Below, piece by piece: positions 35,071-47,045 of a stretch of DNA of 64,000 bases. The translations under genes were made by a program, and so were the position numbers. Numbering within the stretch: the stretch's first letter is position 1; each line of letters opens with the position of its first letter. The DNA comes from Epiperipatus broadwayi (lineage: Eukaryota > Onychophora > Udeonychophora > Euonychophora > Peripatidae). Under the pieces are notes generated by a model that saw only the letters and a list, made by a program, of their open reading frames with translations, was not told the origin of the DNA and did no database searches. Location: NCBI GenBank assembly GCA_028023455.1, contig JAQFVV010012395.1, positions 9,309,257 through 9,373,256 on the forward strand. The letters are read 5' to 3'.

Positions 35071-37000
35071 ATGTATACATAAATATTTTAGCAAAAGATA
35101 TTAAAAATTATATATATTAAAATACGCATCATTAGATATCATTAAACACCATGTATAGTGGAAAGTAATTACCAAATAAGAGGGACTCTAAGCAAGGTTA
35201 TCATAGATATTAGCTTATCTTTTTTGTCTCGCCCTCAACACAATTCTAAAACAGGGTTACATCATAAATGTTCCCAATTTTTAAATAATTAAAATTGCAA
35301 TTATAATTAAATATAAAATATTTTTTCATAATATTAACTACTTTAATAACTCTAATTATATTAAACTTCGAATGTATTTTTTTCTAAAACACAAAAGCCT
35401 TGTTTAAGTTTAAAATTTTTTTTGTGACATACATTTAAAAAGATATTAGTTACCATTATTATTATCATTATTAGTAATAACATTAACATCCTGTGACACC
35501 AAATGTATTTATCATCTTAACTATCTTAGATAATCTTTTTGCTCATTAAATATTCTAAACATCACTCAATCAACATAATAAAATCGTAATAAACACGAAA
35601 TGATCTGAAAAAACTTAAATTTTCTTTATAATCTTTCTTCAAATAAGAATTTGTTATCTCTGAATATTATCCATGTATATTAAAAAGGAAAACCTTCAAT
35701 GTAAAATATTATACATATAACTAACAATTTAAAAATTAAAGAAAATCTTACATTAAGATGTTACACAATCATTATTTCCTTGCATAAGCAAGATTAATTT
35801 ATTTAAAGAATATAAAAATATAGATATTTAAAAATTATTTAAATGAGGAACAGTTTAAGAATTCTCACTCGATTTACTAAAAAATGAAATTTTTCGTAAG
35901 ATCTGAAGCTTACATCTATTCGTTAAAGAGTAAAGTATGTATTGATGACTTAAACAAATATTTAAGGATTCTATGTTTTATACTGTATTGCCAATGTAAC
36001 TAATTATTTATATAAAAAATAAGTGAATGGCTCTATTATCGCTCAGGAAGAACAGAAGTGATATGGCTTATTTCAATCTCCGTAGTTACGTTCTAGAGCT
36101 TCCCAGTTTGCACTGCTCCAAACCACTCATAGCTTCATTCCATCACATTATTCAACGTGAGTTTGAATCTTGGCTATTTAACTCAAAATTCTATTCTGAT
36201 TCTAATCATTAATCTTAGAAATATTTTTTAGATAAATGGCTTACAATCGTATATATTTTATTTAATGGATAGAAAACGATTTAAACTTTTATGTGGTAAA
36301 TCATGTTTTCTCTTTTACTGTTCTTTCAAAATGGGCTGTTGGAGAGTTTTTTGCATCCCAGGATTATTTGAATAATTGATATGCTTTTAACCACTGAAGA
36401 TATTCAGCAAATTACTTGATTGCTTATAGAACTGACAAAACCAGCAAAGTTATGGAATATAAACTTTAGAATAGCCCTTTCATCTCAAATAGATTTCTGT
36501 TAAACACATCATAATCTGAGTTAAATGGTCTTCTTAATACACTGATAATTTGAAAATCATTAACTATTTCTGTTATATGATATTGCCAATACTTTTTATT
36601 GATCTAAATTTGACATAAATCAAAGCTGTATTAATATTGTAAATTATTTATTTTGTATTAAAAAAAGTTTTTCTTTTATAATATTAGGAAAAATATTTTA
36701 TATTTAATTATAATTGCAATTTTAATGATATAAAAATGGGAACTCTTATGATGTAATTTTTTATATTCTAGAATTGTGTGGAGGGTGGGACAAAAAAGGC
36801 AAACTAATATCAACAATGACCTTGCTTATAAGAATGAACCTTATTGTATAAGTACATCCAGGTAAATTTAGAAGAAATCATACATGACCTTTAATGATTT
36901 CAATTTTAATATATATTATTTTTAATCCCTTAAGCTAAAAACACCTGTATATGTATATATTGATAATATTATAAATCGATGTTCTTATTTCTTCAAAATA

Positions 37001-37535
37001 ATATATGAAAATTTATAAATAAATATTAGAAAATATAGTACTTAAAAGTTTATAAAAAATTTATATATCTATAAACACCACTTAGGAGCGCTTTCAACTA
37101 TCCTTGTAATTTTTGTCAACTAATACTTTGAAAGGTCAACTTTCCCATAATTTCATGATGTCAATTTTCCAATAATTTATCAGCTTCCGTTTTTTATGAC
37201 CATAATAAATCATGTATATAGGTTTTGATTTTAATTATAGGAACATAAAATATTGGAAACTGAAAGAAATAATAATAAAAGAAAAATTAAGGAAGCTATG
37301 TTAATATATAAATACAAGCAAGATTTAATCAATAGGCAGGCAGCAAACTTTAAAATCACAGAATTATGGGAAAGTTGACATCATGGAATTATGGTAAAGT
37401 TGACCTTTCAAAGTATTAGTTGACAAAAACTACAAGAATAGTTTAAAGCGCTCCTAAGTGACGTTTATAGATATATATTATAAACTTTTAAATACTGTAT
37501 TTTTTAATATTTATTTATAAATTTCCATATATATA
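37001..37535. repeat. Foldback element
   Basis: Arms of roughly 165-180 bp (37001-37170 and 37355-37535), with AAAGTTGACCTTTCAAAGTA and its complement among the shared parts and TAGGAGCGCTTT near the outer side. No coding capacity. It abuts the hammerhead foldback at 37533. Confidence 0.75.
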
Positions 37536-38030
37536 ATTAGAGGGGATTTGAACTTAGCCTGTTAACCCCCTTCAGTTATCCATTTAATATTATACAACCA
37601 ATACACCTGACCACATACATATAAAAAAATAAATGATCTCCATTGTCAGTATTTCATGTTCAAGCAGAACTCATTAGTTGATCCACATCCATATATAATT
37701 AGTGTTCAGTTAAATGCAAATAAGGGTTTTGAACCTGCCATCATCAGATTTTCAAAGATATTGATAGCTGAAAAGAGAGAGAAGAAGATTAAAGCCTGTC
37801 CATTAAAGTTTGAAGATTTGTTATTTTAATATAAAACCGAACAGTGATTATATATGTGTGTGGAAGATGATGATTCAAACCAACTGATGAATGCTGATTC
37901 AGCATGGAAGACATATATTGGAGATCACTAATATTTTTACCTGTATATGGTCATGTGTATTGGTTGTATAATATGGAGTGGATGACTGAAGGGAGCTTGA
38001 AAGTCTGGGCTCAAATTTCCTCTAATTACA
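37533..38030. mobile_element. Second inverted hammerhead SINE dimer
   Basis: Arms 37533-37695 (minus) and 37865-38030 (plus) are inverted, diverged copies. Each has a hammerhead at the inner end, and a B-box-like AAGTTCAAATCC (left, minus) or GGCTCAAATTTCC (right, plus) at the outer end. The order hammerhead, spacer, tRNA-like box is the same as at 19290-19628, so the two are one family. Confidence 0.6.
37880..37921 (+). ncRNA. Hammerhead ribozyme, decayed core
   Basis: CCAA/TTGG stem I (37880-37883, 37918-37921), CTGATGA (37884-37890) and a perfect 6-bp stem II (ATGCTG/CAGCAT). The GAAA box has become GGAA (37906-37909), and stem III is damaged. The minus-strand partner in the left arm (about 37657-37690) has CTAATGA and is also dead. 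Confidence 0.6.
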
Positions 38031-41000
38031 TCTAACTTAAGTATATATACTATATTTGTATTTAAATATTATATATATATATTAAAAATTCAAAACTGCA
38101 TAACACTATACTAGTAATAAATAAAATAGAAAACCATAAAACAATACTAGATAAAAATCCAAATTTTATCAAAATCCTTATACGACCATAGTTTCGTCTA
38201 CTAAACAAATAGACCTTCTCAAGTGAAAATCAAACCAAAGAAGCAACATATATATATTGTACCGACCATACTTCCCTGTGGATTTCTGTTCCTAATCTTG
38301 CACTGAGCATGAAGTGATCACGATTTAACAGGGGAAAAAATGGATACCAATTTAGCCGATTGTCTGTACTCATATATATTGGTACTTCCAGCTAAACTGA
38401 TAGAAAAAGTGAACTGACAGAACTCTGTCAATTAAAACCCCCTTTAGTTGATATCTTACTGGAATGCTCGAATGTTTAGAACATATGGTAAAAACACACC
38501 TCTAAAAAGTCTATTTACAAAATAACTTTTATGTGCCACTCCTAGAAAAGAATAAAAAATGAATTTTCCCCCCTCCTAGAAGAATATGCAATACCATATG
38601 TTCAACGGAGCATAAGAATAAGATTTAACACCCAGGTAGAGTGATCTCCCATGTGACTAGCTCAGTAATCTACATCTAGGGACTTTAATGGTTATTACAG
38701 GTACGATTTTTTTTTTTTAAGTGTCATAGCATCGTACTATATTGATAAGGAAAGAGCGCATTTTATCAAATAAATAATAATACGAAAATAAAACCAATTT
38801 AATATTATGATTACATATTTATTTAATCCCAGATACCTACCACCGTTTCCTACTAAAATGATATAATAACAATAAATAAATGAATTATTATAACAAACCC
38901 GTGTATATATATATATATATTTGATGCTTTGAAATAGATGAAATATAAATACAATTTAATATAACAAATATATATAAATCCCTAAAGCTATTTATAATGT
39001 TTCATAAAGAATGGAAGTGGTCTGAGCTTTTTACCCTGTAGAAATAAGTTATGTCTTGTGTGATTTGATATATATTTCTCATATAAAAGATGTTCGGTTA
39101 TACAGGCATACACTTCTACTGAGGACTTTAAAACCCTTTTTTTATTGATAATAAATATAGCAAAAAAACAACTATGCATACATATATTTGCACTATGAAA
39201 TATTTCACTAATTTCATATTTTGCAACATGTCAATAAGGTTGTATTAGCTCAGATACTATATAGTACTCAACATAAGGTGCTGTATCTATTCCCTTTTTA
39301 TGATAGATAAATTCTTATACATGTTAATTTCAATCTGTTTGTGCTTTGTAAAATAGATATTGTATACATGTATATATGTGCAGCACAATTATAAACTTAC
39401 TACTATTCTAAATATAAAGTTATTAGTGGACTTTTTTACAGGGAATCTACAATGAATAAACACCTTTTGACACTCATCCTAAGGTGCAGCAATGACAAAA
39501 AATAACTTAAAAAAATATACGGATAAATACATTTTTGGTACTCAACATGAGGTATCGTATTTACCGAATATTACAAGTGTATGTGCACGTATATACACAT
39601 GTATATTTATGTATGACAATTTTCAGGAGTAACAAGAAGAAGAAAAACAAATTGCAACCTTTGTTGAAAATATTAGAATTTGAAATAGAAAAATGAATTA
39701 AAAGATTTAAGTAAAAGCTTTATCATTATGCCAGTAATAACCGTAAATTCAATATATATATATATGTCAGAGACAACTCTCTCTCTTTTTTTTAAAATGA
39801 TTAATAATAATAATAATAAAAAATATATATATTTCTAATTATTGGAAATATCAGAATAAATTAATTCAATAATAAAACATTTTTAAAAAAAACTTATGTA
39901 GACATCTTCATCTTCTCCTGACTGGGCTTTGAGCGGACTTCAATTCAACTAGCTGTGCAGTGAGGATTTCATCTCATTCGGGCATAGGCAAGGTGGCTTT
40001 TGTCATCATCGTGGCCAGCTGGAACTGGCGTGATCACATCTTGGCGATTTGGACAGAGAAAGGGCAGGTGGACTGACTGGTTTTCTACCCCATGGTCATT
40101 TTAATGGAAGATCTGGTAGATTTCTCCATATTTTCTATGTGCTATAATACAATAATTATTATTAAATGTTCATTCGCTATCTTGAATGGTTCACTAAATC
40201 CTTAAGAAATCAAGAGTTCTTAAAAGAACTATATAATGGATTTTTTTTTTAGAAAATATCAGCAGTAGTCTAGTCCATGAATTAATTTCTAAGTGGCTAG
40301 ATGATTGAAGAATTTTGGAGCCAAAGTAGTGAATGACCTGCCCAGAATGACTGCCAAAGAAAAAATAAATCCCATAGCACTGACTAAAACCTATCAACCC
40401 CACTCATACCGAACCAATTCAGTATCCCCCATGAGAAGTATAAATCAGCCAAGCCTTTTAATTTAGCTTATCAACATTCCTTTATATTTTTCCAATTAAG
40501 TTCTACATAGCAGGGTTTGATATGTTTGGTTTCCATCTTGAATACCCAGACCACTTCATTACAGATATCAATTCAAAAGAATTTTTATTTTATATACAAA
40601 AAAGATAACAGTTTAATTATTATAGCATTGATTATCAAACATTTTGCTTTTGGTCAGATTTTTGCCAAAGCAATTAACATTCTTTGCTTACGGAATAAAA
40701 TATAGTTTTTAGAAAAGTGATAAATATAGATATATATATAAGTATGTTGGAATGATTGCCTTAATTATTTATTTAATATCTTCCAACATTTGATCCATTT
40801 GTTTAATAAAGTTTGCTTTTCTCTATTTGAATTTTTCAGAGAAAAGCAAAATACATAAAATAACATATAAAAATATACAAAAAATAAAAATATAAAAATA
40901 CATGAGTTTATTATTCGTGTACAATATTTCTGTGTCAATTTCATGTTACTTTAAATTGTTGTGTGTGGATATTTTAATGCTCAGACCCAACTTCCATTAT

Positions 41001-41147
41001 TAATGTAGTACATTTATGTATTTGTTGTGCTTAATATCTACAGATTTATATGTGTATCTGCTGTAATGTTCTTTACAGCAGATTTTGTGCATGGACATTT
41101 GATAATGCCTGGCACAATATATATACAAAACAAACAAACCTTTCCAT
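38031..41147. other. No supported gene; one PLE-like hairpin
   Basis: A minus-strand hairpin (GTCTA...TAGAC followed by GAAAC, about 38188-38216) resembles the terminal motif of PLEs but lacks a CTGANGA box. A less AT-rich patch at 39920-40110 has one minus-frame string, AGHDDDKSHLAYARMR, faintly like the zinc-binding part of a retroelement integrase. TA microsatellites occur near 38905 and 39755. Confidence 0.35.
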
Positions 41148-42660
41148 AATTCATTTCAAAAACCAACTTCCCTTTATATCAAAACATGTTTTCATAAGAT
41201 TAATAACCTCAGACTCAAAAAGTTTTATCATTAAAGTTTCTTTTACTCTTCTTTTTTAATTCATTCTTTTCATAAAAAATAACTATTGCATTGTCAAACA
41301 ATATTTTATGATCTCTATTCATTTCATGAATATATAAAGCTGAGTTTTGATACCTATGTTTAACTCTACTTATATGAACTTTAATCCTTTCATTATGGCT
41401 AAATCTACTCTGACCTATATAAATCTTACTACAACTAGAAGGAATCTTATAAACAATACCGGGAATAGATTTACTATCAATCGACTGTTTTGAATCATTC
41501 AATAAAGAATTCAAATCAGAACCCTTCTTCCATGCAATCTTCATTCCTCCTAACAAATGGCTATTCTTATAAATTAAATTATATATTGATGGCTTAAATG
41601 GTAAAGACATAAACTTTTTATCCTTACTAAGCATAAAATTTTTCCTATTAGTGTCATGACTATAAATATTATTATTAAATACAACATTTCTAAAAAATTC
41701 ATGATTATAACCTAATCAGCAGCAAATTGACTTTTTTGGATATCAGCATTATTACTAAAGTTATTAAACCTTCTATTTCTACAACAACAATTCAATAGAG
41801 ATATAAAAGACTAATAACTATCAGACCTAATCATATTTTTTAAATTCTTAGGTTTTATAAAATGACTACAAAATAAAACATTATCAATCTTTTCAACACT
41901 TAAATGCAAAAATTTTAATTTTACAAAATCAAAACTACCACCCTCAATAGTAAAATTAATACTAGAATCAAAAGCATTTAATCCATCTAAAAACTCCTCT
42001 AATTTTTCTTTCTGAATAGCAAACAAACAATCATTAATATACCTAACAAATAATTTTAAAGAAAAAGAAAATTGATTAATAACACTACATTTCAAAAAAT
42101 CAATATAAACAGAACACGTTAAAGGAGAAATAACATAACCAATAATTCAACCTTCTTCAATTTTATACAACCCATCATTACACATAAAATATATTGAATC
42201 CTCTAATAGCAAAAGCAAATCATGAATAATCTTAATCTTATCTGCAGAAAAACATTCAATTTTTTTTAAATTGAAAAAAAAACACCAATACTTTTTAATA
42301 CATATTTTAAATACATACCAAAAACACAATTATCATCTAAAACAAAACCATTAATTTTATTAAAAGCTTTAAAAGAATAAGAAACACAAAATTGACCTAA
42401 TTCAATATAGTCTTTAAAAAATCTTATAAAATTTTTTGATATTTTATCAACAATTCATCCTGTAAAATCAAAAATATATCTTAAATGGTAAATTATCTTT
42501 ATGGGACTTCAAATTAAGAAAAACCTTTGGAGCCACATAGTCACTAGGATAACAACGTAAATAAGTAGCTCTATCAAAAAATTTTTTATTTTATTCTAGA
42601 AATGAATATTTTTATGTTGACACCATGTTTGATTTTTTTGTGCAATTAAATCTTTTTCAC
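41148..42660 (-). pseudogene. Penelope-like element, reverse transcriptase plus GIY-YIG endonuclease, degraded
   Basis: On the minus strand the pieces run in family order. These are a palm-start block (APKVFLNLKSHKDNLPFKIY, about 42470-42560), an FMCNDGLYKIEEG block before a stop (42147-42329), and RYINDCLFAI, where YIND replaces the YxDD catalytic box (41811-42095). Then comes a GIY-YIG domain (41215-41634) with GIVYKI (residues 59-64 of that frame), YIGQ (72-75), Arg83, His87 and RDH. A frameshift near 41218 leads into FESEVINL, which should hold the catalytic Glu. In the family these domains copy element RNA at a nick. Several stops and the altered YxDD show it is inactive. It is a different PLE lineage from the fragment at 1-987, with little similarity between the two endonucleases. 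Confidence 0.75.
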
Positions 42661-43559
42661 ATATATTACAACTTTCATTTATAGAATATATTATCAAAGT
42701 CTTCTAATAATTAAAATTCTAAAACATGAAAAATTAATATTTTAAAATTGTGAAAATAAGTATTTAACTGAAGGTCTTATCAATGACAAAATAAAACATT
42801 GTTATTGCTTTATGATATCTATTCAAAAAAGTTAAAAGAATGAAATATTACTTATTAAAATTTTATGTTATTAAAAAAACAATATCGAATTAGTTATCAT
42901 TAAAGAAACAAAAAAAATTCTAAAGGTTAATAAATTATTAATTGTTATTAAGATATTTCACTTAGTTTGTACAAAAATAATTTTCCTTTTAGCCTCTAAT
43001 AGCTTTTCTGTGGTAATTTCTGGTTTTCGTAACATACTGCATATATTTTCCAAAGAGCTGTCTTATCAAAAATAAAATGTATCCAAAGGTAATGATCTTT
43101 CTCTAGTGATAAAGTTTTTGACTTAATAAAAAGTCTTTTATAAAAATATTACATCATAGTTATTAAAAATTATTGAAAATAATGTTTTTGTGGCATTTAG
43201 CCAGAGGGGGAATGAATCTAAAGTATCAGCCAATCACAAATCATTACCTCCTTCATAGCTTTGTCAGAAAAATAGAATGTGTTGATACTGCTGACATCTC
43301 TTGAAATTTTTTTTTAATTAATATATTAAAAATGGAAGCTTCTTAGAAATAATCACTGCACGCCTTTCACACATCATATAATACAATGCTTTAAAACAAT
43401 GTAGAAAAGTAGCAATTGCAGCACCATCATGCCACCTAAAATGTCAAATATGATAGTATTATCACAGCTTACTTTTGTGAAATAGATAATACTTTAATAG
43501 ATTATATAATTATCATAATCTTCTAATGTACAATAAATGGACCATTAAAAATTATATTG

Positions 43560-43870
43560 GACTTACAGTTTATTACACACATTTCACACAAATAATTTAA
43601 ATGCCAATTTGTAATAATGCATTGTATAAAAGCATATAAAAAGGATTAAAATATTTTTTTAGGACAGAAATATAAATTTAAATGCTAAAATTCTGAGATC
43701 TTTATTTTCAATATAATTAGTTTATAAATCAGATCTGAAAGATATTGACATTTCAGAATGTGTGAATCTACATACTCACTAATGTTCAAAGTCTAATAAT
43801 TAATGTTAGCAGTCATATTTCTTTTGAAAAAAATAACAATGAAAAATAAAAACCAGAATAAATATGTATT
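43560..43870 (-). repeat. Inverted partial copy of duplication sequence
   Basis: The minus strand aligns with 19020-19250 (A) and 54390-54720 (B): TTAGACTTTGAACATTAG, CAGATCTGATTTATAAACT and TTACAAATTGGC are shared landmarks. This is a third, inverted copy of that part, next to the direct copy of the 1.8-kb segment. Confidence 0.65.
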
Positions 43871-43969
43871 ATATTCAAAATAAACATTCCTAAGTATTGC
43901 TCCATCTATTTTTGTTTTTTTTCTTGTGTACATAGAATATGGAATGTAATTTAATTTGTAATGGCTGAT

Positions 43970-45720
43970 TATTAATCATTGTAATATGGTGGGAAAAACC
44001 ATTAATAATTTTGGAATGAGCTGAAAATATTTATTAATATTGTATGAATAATTTTGTCCATATGTGTCTGGTTTTCCTCACTCAACAGATTCTTTAACTT
44101 TCTGAACCATTTTCAAAGAACTCATAATTTCTTGGATGCAGTAGATGGACATGAACATTTCTTTTATCTGGAACAGGATATTTTCTCCTTTAAATTATCA
44201 GACTGACTTATTTTGACATTCAAACTTGTGTTGAGATCCAGACAGACTTATTTAGAGATCCAGCAAGACTTATTATGAGTTCTAGATAGACTGCTTTTGA
44301 AATTCAGACAGATTTATTGCAAAATCCAAACATGTATATTTTGAGATTTATATAAACTTATTAGACTTATGAGATCCAGAAAGACTTATTTTTTGGTTTT
44401 ATCCAGATTTATTTTAGGATCCAGCCAGATGTATTTTGGGATAAACTTGTTATCCAGAAAAAATTATTTTGATATTCAGATGCATTTATTTTAGGAATCA
44501 AACAGAATTATTTTGAGATCTGGATAGTTTTTATTGAAGTACAGGAACACTTATTTCTGAGATCCAGACAAATTTATTTTAAGGTCAAGACAGATACATT
44601 TATTTTCAGATCCAGAAAAATTTATTTTGAGAACCAGATGCACTTATTTTGAGAACCAGACTGACTTATTTTAAGAACCAGATCAGACTTGTTTGTGACA
44701 CAACTTACCTATACAATTCTTAACTAAGGTTATTTCAATTTGAGTTAAAGTAGTGCTGATAGTTTATTTAGTTAGACAATGATTTAGAGATGACAGATAT
44801 CTGGATTTGAGATTTCATTAGCTTGGATTATTATACAAATCTTGGCAAAGTTTTTATGCTTTCACCTGTCTATGATATATTAATTAATTTAAATATTAGG
44901 TGTATTTTGGTTTTTCTGTGTGCCACCATCAAATAATAACTCTTAGTTATCATCAGTTGTAATTTGTCTATAGTTGGCCATTATCTTAACACAATTATAT
45001 TTTATAAATGTTTGCATCTATATTATAAATAAAAATAAAAAATATATAGAGTAAACTTGGAGATTTACTCAAATTAAAAATTTCCATGTGTTTATGTTTA
45101 AAAAGTAATGCTTTTATACAATATTCCAGATGTGACGGACCATTGTGATATGCAGACTGTGAATTATAAAATAAAATATTGCAAATGGCTTAAATATATA
45201 TGGAAACAAAGATACTGATTGCCAATAATTTTATAAAATTAAAAAAAAATTAAGTGTAATTAAATGTATACAGTGAAAAGATATTAGGCAAATGTTAATT
45301 GGTCCCCATACAATAATATAACATCCTCAAAAAGGGCCTACTATAATATGAAAATTCATTGGATAGTTATTAAAAGCAAGTGGGCTACAATCTATACTTA
45401 TTTTGTACTCAATGAATCAGACTGGTAATACTTTAAAAATTAATTGCATAATGTGTCAAGAATTTTTAGAGTAAAAAGTACCAATGAATAAGCAATTCTC
45501 TACCTCTAGTAGGAAATAGCCTCCCTCACAGTAAGCACATTCCAGATCTGACCAGTTATTGACAATTTGTAACAATGTAATTGTTTTGATACCCCTCTAT
45601 TGTTTATATGTTTTAAGTACAATTATTTGTTTCTATAACGCTAATAAAATGTATCTAATATTTTGTTTTCTACTTAGTGGCATAACTAGAGATATTAATC
45701 CTATAAGTTAAATGTGATAA
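43970..45720 (+). repeat. Duplicated 1.8-kb segment, copy 2
   Basis: Direct-orientation partner of 28790-30610, including its own minisatellite and the terminal GCATAACTAGAGATATTAAT. No coding frame is shared. Confidence 0.7.
44200..44690 (+). repeat. Degenerate 22-bp minisatellite, copy 2
   Basis: Same degenerate GAGATCCAGACAGACTTATT-like unit as 28670-29400, shorter array. Confidence 0.7.
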
Positions 45721-46310
45721 AAGATCTGTTTTTCATATGGTACAGGAAGAAGAGGTGAAAAGAAAGCTTTAAAAAAATATGGGTTTCTGAAAGGTTGTAT
45801 TTGTATATAAACATTTATTTTAATAATGGAACATAATAGTATCAATGTAAATATAACAAAAAATTGAAATTCTTTTAAAAATGCAACCAAACAAAAACAA
45901 TTATATCTGCAGTTTGATTTATTCACAAATATATCATTTAAACATGTATCATCTACAGTAAATACTATTTAAAGTTGTAATTAATACTCATTATACAAGC
46001 AATATATATTAAGGCTATAACCTTAAGACTATGCACCTAAAATGTGACAGTAGGGACATCTACAAATCTAAATACAAGATTAATGACTTTAAAAGACAAG
46101 GGCCACTTTTGTACTTAAGTAAATAATACTATTATATATGCATAACACTCTCGTTACATATATAAGTAGTGGTAAAATCCTTTTTACAGACTTTTGAGAT
46201 GAAAAGATAACTATTATTCTATAAAGCTGATCTAAAGATTAAGATAAAAAAGTGATTTTTTTTCTCTTAGATTCCTATTTGCAAATTATAAGTAAAAAAA
46301 TCTGCTTAGT

Positions 46311-47045
46311 GCAAAGAAATAAAGTCATATATCACATGACCTAATTTAACATCATTGTATTACAAATGTTATCTATTGAGCTTACCAATAGCTCTTAACA
46401 AGTTTTTCAGAATATCCCCAACCCCATGCCAGTTTATGCTTCAGGATTCCTCAGTGAGGTGCTAGAATATTCAAGTATTAGATTTAAAATACCAGGTCAA
46501 GTCCAACACTTTATCTAATGGTTAACAATTAAGTAGAAAATCTGAAATTTTCAGACATCCATATGTCTTTAAATCCAGCTATCTAACTTAAATATCCATA
46601 TGGGACTGAACTAATCCATATTCACCATATATTAATAGCTTTAGCAATATAAAATTGCCAAAGCCTTAATAGCAAAAAATATAATTGCAAAGAAATCAAC
46701 TCATATATCACATGGCCTAATTTAACAAGCTAGTATTACAAATGTTATCTATTGAGCTTTCCAATAGCTCTTAACAAGCTTTTCAGAATATTTCCAACCC
46801 CAGACCAGTTTCTGCTCTTCCTCAGTGAGGTGTTAAGATATTCAAGCATTAGATGTAAAATACCAAGTCAAGCCCAGCACTTTATCTAATGGTTAACTAT
46901 TCAGTAACTTGATCTGGTATTTTAAATCTAAATGCTTGAATAGTCTAGCACTTCACTGATGAAGTCAGAAGCAAAACCTGGTCTGGGTTAGGATATTCTG
47001 AAAAGCTTCTTAAGAGCTATTGGAAAGCTCAATAGATAATAGTAA
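46311..47045. mobile_element. Cluster of three hammerhead-bearing repeat copies
   Basis: Two direct copies (46311-46540 and 46685-46915) and one inverted copy (about 46905-47045) of an element that includes ATGTTATCTATTGAGCTT and CAATAGCTCTTAACAAG. Each contains a hammerhead-like core near its middle: minus at 46421-46460 (decayed), minus at 46797-46831, plus at about 46951-46988 (decayed). The segment after the first copy shares a tail with the 413-bp repeat at 7558. A short hairpin relic of the family is at 53094-53190. Confidence 0.65.
46797..46831 (-). ncRNA. Hammerhead ribozyme with deleted stem II
   Basis: Stem I is ACCTCA (46831-46826) with TGGGGT (46802-46797), 6 bp. CTGAGGA (46825-46819) is a valid CTGANGA box. 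GAAAC (46812-46808), TG and GTC (46805-46803) are intact. Stem II is reduced to six bases (AGAGCA) that cannot form a proper helix, while the sister copy at 46421-46460 keeps a longer one but has lost GAAA. Confidence 0.55.

Larger units (their letters stand above)
18920..36680. repeat. Segmental duplication, copy A
   Basis: Collinear blocks align by eye with copy B. These include 18920-20820 with 54180-55990, 24330-25790 with 56080-56900 plus 57900-58790, 28330-28660 with 58950-59280, 30940-31320 with 59430-59760, and 35260-36680 with 60240-61600. A is about 18 kb and B about 7.4 kb. The difference is explained by insertions in A (20.8-24.3, 25.8-28.3, 28.7-30.7 and 31.3-35.2 kb). Divergence is substantial, so the duplication is old. 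Confidence 0.75.

Noticed and set aside
36027-36212. 61-codon frame with a B-box-like GAGTTTGAATC
   Set aside because: No matching A box or acceptor pairing, and the frame is not kept in copy B.
38188-38216. Hammerhead-like hairpin with GAAAC on the minus strand
   Set aside because: The catalytic box reads TTGAGAA rather than CTGANGA and no stem I pairs, so it is at most a PLE terminal relic.
39920-40110. Less AT-rich patch with AGHDDDKSHLAYARMR, slightly like an integrase zinc-binding region
   Set aside because: Too short, flanked by stops, and the required His/Cys set is not visible.
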